Assembly: GCA_009779845.1 (NCBI GenBank)
Contig: WRBE01000020.1
Coordinates: 1 to 41,673 of the forward strand
Source of the DNA: Oscillospiraceae bacterium
Lineage (GTDB): Bacteria > Bacillota > Clostridia > Oscillospirales > Oscillospiraceae
Reading direction: 5' to 3'
DNA length: 41,673 nt
A model generated the notes under the pieces. It was given only the letters and a program-made list of their open reading frames with translations. It was not told the origin of the DNA and searched no databases. The number at the start of each line of letters is the position of its first letter. Positions within the stretch are counted from its first letter, which is position 1. Positions 1-7,485 of this stretch are shown piece after piece. The translations under genes and the position numbers were made by a program.

Positions 1-327
1 ACGGGTGTTAACTCAACTAACCATTTGCGGGAAGGGCACCCGCAAACGGAAGTTTCGTAGTATGTCGTTGAACAAAAAGAAGCAAAAAGTCAACACAGGG
101 GCTGCGCCCCTATGTACCCGCTAAGGGCAAGGGCGAAGGTAGAGACCGTTTTCATGTTATACTCTGTACTGGCACCAAACCCCTCACGCCAGATGTAATA
201 GTACTCAAACCCCAATGGTCAAGGGCGGTGGTATCGCCAGTGGAATGACTATTGAAAGACACTCAAAAGCCTATCCCTTTGTAGGGGACGCCGCCCTTGG
301 TGTCCCGGCTCTTGGTCGTTTTTTTAC
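1..327. repeat. Dispersed non-coding repeat, copy 1
   Basis: No convincing gene lies in this stretch downstream of rbgA. Positions 63-121 are identical over 59 bp to 35109-35167. The similarity continues with gaps to about 320: the block around 141-167 (AGAGACCGTTTTCATGTTAT and onward), the AGGGCGGT block near 222, CTATTGAAA near 248, and TTGTAGGGGACGC near 280. A shorter inverted piece is at about 13391-13430. An embedded GGGGCTGCGCCCC palindrome could form a small hairpin. Short reading frames across it have no credible ribosome binding site or family. This is an intergenic repeat family of unknown function. Confidence 0.75.
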
Positions 328-1188
328 CTACTCTGGCACTTCTAGCGTAATTCGCCCTAGCTTTCCGCCTCGGAACTCGTCTAATAGTACTGCTGCCATG
401 CGTTCCATGTCTACCTCGCCGCCGGAGATTAAAAAGCCACGCTTGCGGCCCGCCGTTTCTAATAGGGCGTATCCATTCTCCGCCGGGTGGGGGGTGAATT
501 TATACCGTTCCTCAATCCGATTCGGGTACTGGTCTCGAAGCCGGAGTAGCAAATTTGCCGCCAAGGTTTCCCTGTCCATAATCTCGTCCCGTACCGCACC
601 GGTGAAGGCCAAATTTTCGCCTACGGTCTGGTTGTCGAACCGGGGCCAGAGGATGCCGGGGGTGTCGAGGAGTTCTAACCCCTCCCCCACTGCAATCCAC
701 TGCTTCCCGCGGGTCACACCGGGCCGGTCGGAGGCTTTGGCGGCCTTTCGTCCGGCGACACGGTTGATAAACGAACTCTTCCCCACGTTGGGAATCCCCA
801 CTACCATGGCGCGCAAGGCCTTGCCCACTTGCCCCTTGGCTCTATTTTGCTCGGTCTTATCCCGCAACAGTTCCCGTAGGGCCGGGGCGAAGGCATTCAC
901 CCCTTTCCCGCTCTGGCTGTCGGTTTGTACCACTTTATAGCCCAGTTTCTGATAGTGGGCCGCCCAGCGGCGGGTCATGTCCGGGTCGGCTTGGTCAATG
1001 CGGTTTAGTATCATCACCCGAGGCTTTTGCCCCACCATGTCGGCCAAATCCGGGTTGCGGCTGGATTCGGGGATGCGGGCGTCCACAATCTCACAGACCG
1101 CATCGACTAAGCGCACCTGTTCTTCCATCATCCGCCGGGCCTTGGTCATGTGGCCGGGGAACCATTGGATATTCATTTCGATCGACAT
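328..1188 (-). CDS. rbgA: Ribosome biogenesis GTPase RbgA (YlqF)
   Basis: This is a circularly permuted GTPase that acts late in assembly of the 50S ribosomal subunit. The motifs appear in permuted order: G4 NRID near residue 62, then G1 GIPNVGKSS near 132, then G3 DTPG near 176. The N-terminal IQWFPGHMTKARR segment is typical of the family, and the 286 residues fit the usual length of about 280. I chose the ATG at 1188 because GGGAGGTG lies about 6 nt upstream; a GTG three codons earlier falls inside that Shine-Dalgarno sequence. It follows rplS on the same strand, a common Bacillota arrangement, but a terminator-like hairpin separates the two, so read-through is probably partial. Confidence 0.95.
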   Translation of the reverse strand: MSIEMNIQWFPGHMTKARRMMEEQVRLVDAVCEIVDARIPESSRNPDLADMVGQKPRVMILNRIDQADPDMTRRWAAHYQKLGYKVVQTDSQSGKGVNAFAPALRELLRDKTEQNRAKGQVGKALRAMVVGIPNVGKSSFINRVAGRKAAKASDRPGVTRGKQWIAVGEGLELLDTPGILWPRFDNQTVGENLAFTGAVRDEIMDRETLAANLLLRLRDQYPNRIEERYKFTPHPAENGYALLETAGRKRGFLISGGEVDMERMAAVLLDEFRGGKLGRITLEVPE

Positions 1189-1230
1189 AAGCAACACCTC
1201 CCGGATGGGATAAACTATTTCATTTTTTAC

Positions 1231-1257
1231 AAAAAGCGCCCTGTTTCCAAGGCGCTT
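1231..1257 (-). terminator. Terminator or attenuator between rplS and rbgA
   Basis: On the minus strand AAGCGCC and GGGCGCTT form a 7-bp stem (1251-1257 with 1234-1240) around a 10-nt loop, followed by a T-run. It lies 7 bp beyond the rplS stop and should reduce transcription into rbgA. Confidence 0.75.
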
Positions 1258-1263
1258 GCCTGA

Positions 1264-1605
1264 TTAGATTCTTTCTTTGACCTTCGCTCTCTTACCCACA
1301 CGGTCACGCAGATAATACAGCTTTGCCCGGCGGACTTTACCCCGGCGCACGGTGTCAACGCCCACGATGATGGGGCTGTGTACGGGGAACACTTTCTCAC
1401 AACCCACGTTGTAAGAAATCCGGCGCACGGTGATGGTCTCGTTGATGCCACCGTGTTTTCTGGCGATGATGGTGCCTTCAAACACCTGCACACGCTCACG
1501 GCTGCCTTCCTTAACCTTAACTGAAACCCGAACGGTGTCGCCCACATCCATCGTCGGCAACTCTGGCTTCATATATTGTTCGCCTAATGCTTTTACTAAA
1601 TCCAT
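1264..1605 (-). CDS. rplS: 50S ribosomal protein L19
   Basis: L19 is a large-subunit protein at the 30S-50S interface. The 113 residues match the family length, with the typical N-terminus [11 protein letters not shown], the block [13 protein letters not shown], and a basic C-terminus ending in [11 protein letters not shown]. The ATG at 1605 is preferred because GGGAGG is 9 nt upstream; an ATG three codons earlier directly abuts the Shine-Dalgarno sequence. It is the first gene of the rplS-rbgA unit and has a consensus promoter and a structured leader upstream. Confidence 0.97.
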   Translation of the reverse strand: MDLVKALGEQYMKPELPTMDVGDTVRVSVKVKEGSRERVQVFEGTIIARKHGGINETITVRRISYNVGCEKVFPVHSPIIVGVDTVRRGKVRRAKLYYLRDRVGKRAKVKERI

Positions 1606-1614
1606 ATTGTCCAT

Positions 1615-1685
1615 CCTCCCTTCGTTGTAAGGCGTTCATGGCAGGTCAAAAGCCCCCAGAGGACCGCCTCGGATAAAACGACTAA
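1615..1685 (-). promoter_or_regulatory. Candidate L19 leader (autoregulatory 5' UTR)
   Basis: About 70 nt separate the rplS promoter from its start codon. The transcribed leader contains GAGGCGGTCCTCTGGGGGC followed by a pyrimidine stretch and a GGC/GCC-rich segment that can fold. Position and look fit the Bacillota L19 leader class, in which L19 binds its own mRNA. The match is by memory of the motif and not by a covariance model. Confidence 0.4.
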
Positions 1686-1688
1686 GAC

Positions 1689-1717
1689 AGTGTACCACAA
1701 AGTTTGCGGGTTTGCAA
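1689..1717 (-). promoter_or_regulatory. Sigma-A promoter of rplS
   Basis: On the minus strand there is TTGCAA (1712-1717), a 17-bp spacer, and TACACT (1689-1694). This places the transcript start near 1682, upstream of the L19 leader. Confidence 0.75.
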
Positions 1718-1775
1718 GGGTTTTGTTTGATTTTTTGGTTGCATAGCATTTCTTTTTTTGTAGTATTTTTTCGTT

Positions 1776-2030
1776 TTAAGAAATGGATTTTCGTTTAATG
1801 ACAAACTCTACTTGATCCCAACGAAACAATGCTTTTTTAATTCTTTCTTTCCTTTTCTCTGGCTTAGGGTTTCTATGGTTGCGTACTATTTCATATTGGT
1901 TTCCCCGATTTTCCATTATTTGCCCCACTTTTATGTTACTGAGGTAGGTATCTTTTTTTCTTTCTGTCCATTTAATTTTAAAGTAATTTTCATACTTATC
2001 GTCTATATACCAGTTAAAATCTGCTAACAT
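1776..2030 (-). CDS. Small hypothetical protein, A/T-rich gene
   Basis: It encodes about 84 residues, highly charged, with a lysine/arginine-rich C-terminal half (RNHRNPKPEKRKERIKKALF) and aromatic residues near the N-terminus (DFNWYIDDKYENYFKIKW). I do not recognise the family. The ATG at 2030 follows a purine-rich GAAGGGAAGA; upstream in-frame ATGs would sit at or before the predicted transcript start. Its base composition is much A/T-richer than rplS or the ATPase on either side, which suggests acquisition. It has its own promoter, overlapping the 3' end of the ATPase gene. No signal peptide or membrane segment is seen. Confidence 0.55.
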   Translation of the reverse strand: MLADFNWYIDDKYENYFKIKWTERKKDTYLSNIKVGQIMENRGNQYEIVRNHRNPKPEKRKERIKKALFRWDQVEFVIKRKSIS

Positions 2031-2062
2031 TCTCTTCCCTTCTTTCTCCATTTTTTTCAAAC

Positions 2063-2091
2063 ATTATACCCCACTACCCAACCTTCCGCAA
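2063..2091 (-). promoter_or_regulatory. Promoter of the small A/T-rich gene
   Basis: The minus strand carries TTGCGG (2086-2091), a 17-bp spacer and TATAAT (2063-2068). The -35 element lies inside the last codons of the P-type ATPase gene, so this gene can be transcribed independently. Confidence 0.6.
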
Positions 2092-4677
2092 CACCGCCTT
2101 CAACACCTCAATCACCGTCACTGCGCCTACCGCAAGCCCTGCGGCGATACCCCATTGTTGCAACCCAAACGTAACCGGAATATAAAACACCTCTCGCACA
2201 CCGGGCAGGATGGTGATGGCGTAGAGTGCAAGGCAAATCAACACCGCACCCACGGCGTACTTGTTGGTCAACAGCCCCAGCTTGATAATCGACTGGCTAT
2301 TCGACCGGGCGGAGAATGTCTGCAATGTCCGTGCCAGAATCAGGGTGGTGAAGGCCATGGCACTACCCAGTTCCGGTGAGAATAGGTGCATCCCGATCAA
2401 TTGGGCCAGCACCGTGGCGATACCCACCACCACGCCGCGAATGACGACACTGCCAAACAGCCCGCCGCCGAAAATACCCTCGTTCATGTCACGGGGCGGA
2501 CGGTCCATGACATGAGGCTCTGCCGGTTCTAGCCCCAGCGCAATTGCCGGGATAGAATCATTCACGAGGTTGATAAATAGAATCTGTAACGCCGTCAGGG
2601 GCTTGTCCCACCCGGCAATCAGGGCAAAAAGGATTGCAATAATCCCGCCCAGATTCCCAGAGAACAGATACCCCACGGCCTTCTTGATATTATCAAAAAT
2701 TGTCCGCCCGATGCTCACAGCGGTGACGATGGACACGAAATTATCATCGGTTAAAATCATAGCGGACGCATCTTTCGACACCTCTGTCCCGCTGCCCATG
2801 GCGATACCGATATCTGCTTGTTTCAGTGACGGCGCGTCATTCACCCCGTCCCCGGTCATGGCGGTAATTTGGCCTTGTTTCTGCCACGCTTTGACAATGC
2901 GAATCTTATTTTCCGGCGATACACGGGCAAAGACAGAGATATGGGGCAGTTTTTTGTCTAGTTCCGCCTCATCCATTGCGTCTAACTCTGTTCCCGTGAC
3001 GGCTACATCATCCGCCTCTGCGATACCGATTTCCTTGGCGATGGCAAAGGCAGTGGTTTTATGGTCGCCGGTAATCATGACGGTTTTGATGCGGGCACTC
3101 TTGGCTGTTGCAATTGAGCCGTACACCGCCTCCCGCGGCGGGTCAATCATGGCGGTGAGGCCGATGAGGATAAGGTCTTGCTCGTCGTCCAAGTACAGTT
3201 CATCCCTGCCTGTCCCCAATTCTTTCACGGCACAGGCCAACACCCGGAGGGCCCGGCCGCTAAACGCTTCGTTGGCTTGGATAAACGCCTCTCGCTCTCT
3301 TGTCCCAAAGGGCCGTATCTCATTCCTCACCAGCACTTTGGTACATCGGGCAGACAACACGTCGGGGGCGCCCTTGGTCAGCATCCGGTGGGTGCCGTTC
3401 ATGTTGTGAAGGGTACTCATCAGTTTCCGGTCAGAGTCAAAGGGTAGTTCTGCAATCCGCGTATATTTCTCCCGCACGTCTTCTACCGCTTGGCCCTGCT
3501 TGTTGGAAAAGTCCAGCAACGCCGTCTCTGTGGGGTCGCCGATCTCACTACCGTCCGGCTTGACGATGGCGTCATTGCAAAGCACCATGGCGGGTAGCAA
3601 GAGAGAGCTTGCCACATCGTTGCCCCCCGGCAAAAAGTGATCCACCACGGTCATTTTGTTCTGGGTCAGGGTGCCGGTTTTGTCGGTGCAGATGACCCCG
3701 GTGCTCCCCAACGCCTCCACTGCCGGAAGTTTGCGGATAATGGCGTTCTCATGGGCCATCTTCTTTGTCCCTACAGATAAGACGATGGTGACGATGGAAC
3801 TCAGTGCCTCCGGTATGGCCGCCACCGCTACGGCGATAGCGAACATGATAGCGCTTAAAATCTCGGTCTGCAAATCCTGCCCGGCTTGAAAAGCACGGAA
3901 CAATTGGATTAAAAAAATCACCATACAAAGCCCCAGTATGGCAAGGCCCAGCTTTCTACTAAACTGCTCTAACCGCCGCTGCAGCGGTGTTTGCCGCGCT
4001 TCAGCAGTTTCCAGCAATGCGGCAATCTTCCCAATCTCTGCCTGCAACCCCGTGGCCGTCACCACGAATACCCCACGGCCATGGACGGCAATGGTACCAC
4101 TGTATACCATGTTGGTTCGGTCACCGATGGACAGTTTGCCGCGCAACAATGCCTCGGTTTTCAGCACAGGTTCTGACTCTCCGGTTAAAATCCTCTCGTC
4201 CACTTTGAGAGAGCCCAATTCAATAATCCGCCCATCGGCAGGCACAAAGTCCCCTGCCTCTAGAAGCACTACGTCCCCCGGCACCAGTTCACGGGCAGGT
4301 ACGGTCACGGTTTCACCGTTTCGGCGTACTTTAGCAACGGGTGCGCTGATTTCTCGCAGGGCCTCTAGCGAGCTCTCCGCTCTTCTGGTTTGAATCACCG
4401 AGATAAAGGAGTTGACCACCAAGACGGCTAAAATCACGATGGCCTCCAAGGTCTCGCCCAGCACCCATTGGATGACTACCACCAGTGCCAAAATCAGCAT
4501 CATGGGATCCCGCCAGGCGTCTAGAAATAGCCGCCAGAGGGGTGTTTTGCCTTTTTGTTGCAATTCGTTGGGGCCGAATCGCTCTCGCCGCTTTTGTACC
4601 TCTTGGTCGCCTAGCCCTTGGTCGGTTGCGTTTAGGTCTTGCAGTACTTGTTCTTTGGATTTTTGGAAATTGTCCAT
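2074..4677 (-). CDS. P-type cation ATPase, Ca2+/Mn2+ exporter type (P2A-like)
   Basis: This is an ATP-driven membrane cation pump of 867 residues. In order it shows a cation-ATPase N-terminal domain, the actuator motif TGES (about 165-168), the M4 motif IPEAL (about 288-292), the phosphorylation motif DKTGT with Asp near 332, the hinge TGDGVNDAP (about 608-616), and the M6 segment NLVNDS (about 703) before a C-terminal membrane block. The M4 to DKTGT stretch resembles the Listeria-type calcium ATPase. The ATG at 4677 has AAAGGAGA about 8 nt upstream. A manganese riboswitch and terminator in the leader suggest that high Mn2+ turns the gene on, so export of Mn2+ (alone or with Ca2+) is a reasonable inference; the sequence alone cannot settle the ion. 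Confidence 0.92.
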   Translation of the reverse strand: MDNFQKSKEQVLQDLNATDQGLGDQEVQKRRERFGPNELQQKGKTPLWRLFLDAWRDPMMLILALVVVIQWVLGETLEAIVILAVLVVNSFISVIQTRRAESSLEALREISAPVAKVRRNGETVTVPARELVPGDVVLLEAGDFVPADGRIIELGSLKVDERILTGESEPVLKTEALLRGKLSIGDRTNMVYSGTIAVHGRGVFVVTATGLQAEIGKIAALLETAEARQTPLQRRLEQFSRKLGLAILGLCMVIFLIQLFRAFQAGQDLQTEILSAIMFAIAVAVAAIPEALSSIVTIVLSVGTKKMAHENAIIRKLPAVEALGSTGVICTDKTGTLTQNKMTVVDHFLPGGNDVASSLLLPAMVLCNDAIVKPDGSEIGDPTETALLDFSNKQGQAVEDVREKYTRIAELPFDSDRKLMSTLHNMNGTHRMLTKGAPDVLSARCTKVLVRNEIRPFGTREREAFIQANEAFSGRALRVLACAVKELGTGRDELYLDDEQDLILIGLTAMIDPPREAVYGSIATAKSARIKTVMITGDHKTTAFAIAKEIGIAEADDVAVTGTELDAMDEAELDKKLPHISVFARVSPENKIRIVKAWQKQGQITAMTGDGVNDAPSLKQADIGIAMGSGTEVSKDASAMILTDDNFVSIVTAVSIGRTIFDNIKKAVGYLFSGNLGGIIAILFALIAGWDKPLTALQILFINLVNDSIPAIALGLEPAEPHVMDRPPRDMNEGIFGGGLFGSVVIRGVVVGIATVLAQLIGMHLFSPELGSAMAFTTLILARTLQTFSARSNSQSIIKLGLLTNKYAVGAVLICLALYAITILPGVREVFYIPVTFGLQQWGIAAGLAVGAVTVIEVLKAVLRKVG

Positions 4678-4704
4678 ACTCCTGTCTCCTTTGTGGCAAA
4701 GCAA

Positions 4705-4742
4705 TAGAAAAAGACCCTTGCCATAGTATTGGCAAAGGTCTT
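4705..4742 (-). terminator. Riboswitch-controlled terminator
   Basis: On the minus strand AAGACCTTTGCC (4731-4742) pairs with GGCAAGGGTCTT (4711-4722) around an 8-nt loop, followed by a T-run. It lies directly between the aptamer and the ATPase ribosome binding site, as in transcriptionally acting yybP-ykoY riboswitches. Confidence 0.85.
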
Positions 4743-4743
4743 G

Positions 4744-4845
4744 TCAAACACACATCGTGTCAATAAAGCCGGTGGGGAAACCCCCACGAGATGACGACTT
4801 TACTCCGGGCGGCAATTGCTACCCGCTGACTACTCCCCTTTGATT
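4744..4845 (-). promoter_or_regulatory. yybP-ykoY family (Mn2+) riboswitch
   Basis: The minus-strand leader shows the conserved 5' loop AAAGGGGAGTAG, then GGAGTAAAGTCGTCATC, a GTGGGG/CCCCAC hairpin arm and CCGGCTTTATTGACA, in the order seen in yybP-ykoY aptamers. These RNAs bind Mn2+ and commonly precede P-type ATPases and other Mn exporters. Metal binding should favour antitermination of the downstream hairpin. The boundaries are approximate. Confidence 0.85.
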
Positions 4846-4852
4846 ATGTAAA

Positions 4853-4881
4853 ATTGTATCTTATTTTGGCGGGGTTGTCAA
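4853..4881 (-). promoter_or_regulatory. Promoter of the riboswitch-ATPase transcript
   Basis: The minus strand has a consensus TTGACA (4876-4881), a 17-bp spacer and TACAAT (4853-4858), about 12 bp upstream of the aptamer. Confidence 0.85.
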
Positions 4882-4934
4882 GTAGGAAAAAACGGCCTAA
4901 GGTGGGCAACTGGCTGGAAAAATGATTACGCTTA

Positions 4935-5294
4935 TTATCTGTTCTCCAATGCCTGTTCAATTAACGCAATCGTTGCCTCGCAATCATCTACACCAATGAC
5001 AACCGTATCGAAATCCTCATCTTTTACGGTTATAACAACGGCATCTTCTTTTCTTTTCAGGTCGTAAAATACATTTCTTCCTTCTTGGCTGAAATATCCC
5101 CCGTAATAAAAGGTATTTGCATTGGTGCCTAAGCGTTTATCCAAAATGTTCGGGAGGTCTTTCCATTTTAAGCCACTTGTTACCCCGACCACATTGTCCA
5201 AATGGATTAGCACTTCACTCCGAAACGCAAAAAATTTCCTTGCTCCTTGTACTGTGATAACCAGTTGGTCGTTTTCAACTCTTACTCTTGACAT
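4935..5294 (-). CDS. Small protein, possibly PH-like fold, function unknown
   Basis: It encodes 119 residues starting MSRVRVENDQLVIT. The ATG at 5294 has AAGGAGA about 6 nt upstream, whereas the open frame reaching back to 5405 has no comparable site. The alternating pattern (LVITVQG, VLIHLDNVVGV, NVFYDLKRKEDAVVITV, DFDTVVIGVDD) followed by a C-terminal helix (CEATIALIEQAL) is reminiscent of small bacterial PH-like proteins that place an aspartate pair before the last helix. That is a resemblance only. No signal peptide or membrane segment is present, so it should be cytoplasmic. It is monocistronic and divergent from the yqeB operon. Confidence 0.7.
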   Translation of the reverse strand: MSRVRVENDQLVITVQGARKFFAFRSEVLIHLDNVVGVTSGLKWKDLPNILDKRLGTNANTFYYGGYFSQEGRNVFYDLKRKEDAVVITVKDEDFDTVVIGVDDCEATIALIEQALENR

Positions 5295-5409
5295 TTCTAT
5301 TCTCCTTAATAAATTATAAAATCTTAGGTCATGGGTCATGTAATAAAGATTATACCACATTGGCAGTACAAGGTCTACCCTTCTATTCAAAGATACCCCC
5401 ACCACAATC

Positions 5410-5438
5410 TTGCGAAGCTGGATAATTCATGCTATACT
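5410..5438 (+). promoter_or_regulatory. Promoter of the yqeB-yqeC-mocA-xdh operon
   Basis: TTGCGA (5410-5415), a 17-bp spacer and TATACT (5433-5438) lie about 30 bp upstream of the yqeB start. No operator palindrome was obvious. Confidence 0.75.
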
Positions 5439-5471
5439 CAAACCCAACAAACCAACCGGGAGGACACACAT

Positions 5472-6269
5472 TTGCGTGTTGTAATGCGAGGGGCCGGGGA
5501 TATCGCCACAGGGATTGCCCTGCGGCTGTTTGCCGCCCGGTTTCAGGTCATTATGCTGGAAACTGCGCAGCCCACCGCCATCCGGCGTACGGTGAGTTTT
5601 TCCACCGCCGTGGTCAATGGCACCGCCACAGTAGAGGGGGTGGCGGGTGTGCTGACTCCGTCTATTGACAAAGTTGAGCCGATTCTGGCCTCTGGAAAAA
5701 TCGCAGTACTTGTTGACCCAAATGCCCGCCTCCTGCCCCAACTGCATCCGGATGCGTTGGTGGATGCCATCTTAGCCAAGCGGAACCTGGGCACAGCACG
5801 CACAGATGCGCCAGTGGTCATCGGCGTCGGCCCCGGGTTCACAGCAGGTGTGGATTGCCACGCCGTGGTAGAGACCAAGCGTGGCCACGATTTGGGCCGG
5901 GTCATCCTCCAAGGCCAAGGGGCGGTAAATACCGGGATTCCCGGTGAAATCGGCGGACACAGCTCCCTACGGGTACTTCGAGCACCTTCGGCGGGGACGT
6001 TCCGGCAAGTGTTGGACATCGGCACCCATGTCACCCCCGGCGATGTGATCGGCACCGTGGACGGAGTGCCTGTGGTGACAGAGATTGCAGGAATCTTGCG
6101 GGGTGTCCTCCCTTCCGGCATCCCTGTGGTGCCGCAGATGAAATGCGGAGATGTAGACCCCCGATGTGCCTTGTCCCATTGCTACACTGTGTCCGACAAA
6201 GCGCGGGCCGTAGGCGGCGGGGTGTTAGAGGCGATCTTGCGCCTATCCCCCGGCCCGGTGACACTATGA
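5472..6269 (+). CDS. yqeB: Selenium-dependent molybdenum hydroxylase accessory protein YqeB (EF2563 family)
   Basis: This 265-residue protein belongs to the EF2563/YqeB family, which occurs with selenium-dependent molybdenum hydroxylases and is thought to help mature them. The N-terminal VVMRGAGDIATGIALRLF has the glycine-rich Rossmann-like look of the family; GVGPGFTAGVDCHAVVETKRGHDLGRV follows in the middle. I chose the TTG at 5472 because GGGAGGA lies about 7 nt upstream and the family motif begins at once after it; the frame extends further upstream without a ribosome binding site. The stop overlaps the yqeC start as ATGA (6266-6269), so translation is probably coupled. Confidence 0.88.
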   Translation: MRVVMRGAGDIATGIALRLFAARFQVIMLETAQPTAIRRTVSFSTAVVNGTATVEGVAGVLTPSIDKVEPILASGKIAVLVDPNARLLPQLHPDALVDAILAKRNLGTARTDAPVVIGVGPGFTAGVDCHAVVETKRGHDLGRVILQGQGAVNTGIPGEIGGHSSLRVLRAPSAGTFRQVLDIGTHVTPGDVIGTVDGVPVVTEIAGILRGVLPSGIPVVPQMKCGDVDPRCALSHCYTVSDKARAVGGGVLEAILRLSPGPVTL

Positions 6270-6904
6270 TATATACAGAGCGCATGGGGCTTCGGCCCGG
6301 TGATGTGGCGACTGTGGTGGGCAGCGGGGGCAAAACCTCCTTGCTGGCCCGATTGGTGCGGGAGAATCGGCATCAGCGGGTGCTGGTGTCTACGACCACA
6401 AAGATGTTGCAGACAGAATTGGAGCAGATGGCAGGGGCACACCTACTCTATGGCGAGGAAGTTGACGGAAAAATTACCGCCCCGCCGATAAGAGAATTGG
6501 CAACAGCGACCACAGAATTTGACTTGATACTATTAGAATGTGACGGCTCTCGCGGCTTGCCCCTCAAAGGTTGGGCAGAGCACGAGCCGGTGGTGCCGAC
6601 GTTTGCCACAGTGACCGTAAGCATCCTGCCTATCTGGCCCCTTGGGCAACCCGTGGGGCCACAGCTTATCCACCGGGAAGCGGCTTTTTGCGCTCTCACC
6701 GGGGCGGCCTTGGGGAAGCCTGTGACAATCCAGCATTTGGCGGCAGTCATCCGGCACCCCAACGGATTATTCCAAAACGCTCACGGGCGCAACGTGCTGT
6801 GTTTGAATGTCAGAACCCAAGCAGAACACGAACAGGCCGCAATACTTGCCGACCTACTACAGCCGCATCCGTATACCATTGTGATTGGGGATATACTGGC
6901 ATGA
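6266..6904 (+). CDS. yqeC: Selenium-dependent hydroxylase accessory protein YqeC
   Basis: This 212-residue protein of the YqeC family has a P-loop-like VVGSGGKTSLLARLVREN at residues about 17-34, then STTTKM and LLECDGSRGLPLKGWAEHEP, which are typical of the family. It is presumed to act with YqeB in loading or activating the selenium-containing molybdenum site; the biochemistry is not settled. The start overlaps the yqeB stop (ATGA) and the end overlaps the mocA start (ATGA, 6901-6904). The protein is cytoplasmic, with no membrane segment. Confidence 0.85.
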   Translation: MIYTERMGLRPGDVATVVGSGGKTSLLARLVRENRHQRVLVSTTTKMLQTELEQMAGAHLLYGEEVDGKITAPPIRELATATTEFDLILLECDGSRGLPLKGWAEHEPVVPTFATVTVSILPIWPLGQPVGPQLIHREAAFCALTGAALGKPVTIQHLAAVIRHPNGLFQNAHGRNVLCLNVRTQAEHEQAAILADLLQPHPYTIVIGDILA

Positions 6905-7485
6905 ACATAACAGCAATTATCCTCGCCGCAGGACAATCCCGCCGCATGGACGGGACACAGAAATTATTACTGCCTATAGGCGGGCGGCCCATGTTGCAAC
7001 ATACGTTGGATTTGGTGGCCTCACTCCCCTTTTCTCGCACCATATTGGTCACAGTGCCGGAGGTGGCACAGCAGATTCAAACAACAGCGGAAATTCTGAT
7101 CAACTCCGCGCCAGAAGCCGGACAAAGCAGCAGTGTTCGGCTAGGTGTACAAGCCGCCCCGCCGGACACCGGCCTGTTCTTTCTACCTGGCGACCAATCT
7201 CTGTTGGACATGGCAACCATCCAAGCCATCTTCTCTGCCGATAACGGAACCAGTATCGTATACCCCATAACCACAGACGGCACACCCAAAAGCCCGGTAC
7301 TCTTTGCGCCACGGTTCCGAGAGGCTTTACTCGCGCTCCAAGGCGATGAGGGCGGACGGCAGATACGCCAGCAGTACCCCACCGCCTGCCGGGGAGTACA
7401 AGTACCAAACGAACAAGCCCTATGGGACGTGGACACACCGACAGAGTACGAAGAAATCCTAACGCATTGGGAGGGTCATCCATGA
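6901..7485 (+). CDS. mocA: Molybdenum cofactor cytidylyltransferase (MocA-like)
   Basis: This 194-residue nucleotidyltransferase of the MobA/MocA family should attach CMP to molybdopterin to make the MCD form of the cofactor used by xanthine dehydrogenase-type enzymes. The N-terminal signature IILAAGQSRRMDGTQKLLLP is intact, followed by GGRPMLQHTLD, LPGDQSLL and SPVLFAPRFREALLALQGDEGGR. The ATG at 6901 overlaps the yqeC stop, and the mocA stop overlaps the xdh start. Pairing with xdh favours cytidylyl over guanylyl transfer, by inference. Confidence 0.9.
   Translation: MNITAIILAAGQSRRMDGTQKLLLPIGGRPMLQHTLDLVASLPFSRTILVTVPEVAQQIQTTAEILINSAPEAGQSSSVRLGVQAAPPDTGLFFLPGDQSLLDMATIQAIFSADNGTSIVYPITTDGTPKSPVLFAPRFREALLALQGDEGGRQIRQQYPTACRGVQVPNEQALWDVDTPTEYEEILTHWEGHP

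Noticed and set aside
215-940. Plus-strand frame across the repeat and rbgA
   Set aside because: It is mostly the complement of rbgA and starts in the repeat without a ribosome binding site.
2570-3409. Long plus-strand open frame opposite the P-type ATPase
   Set aside because: It is antisense to a gene with complete family motifs, has no ribosome binding site, and translates into a low-complexity Ser/Ala-rich string.
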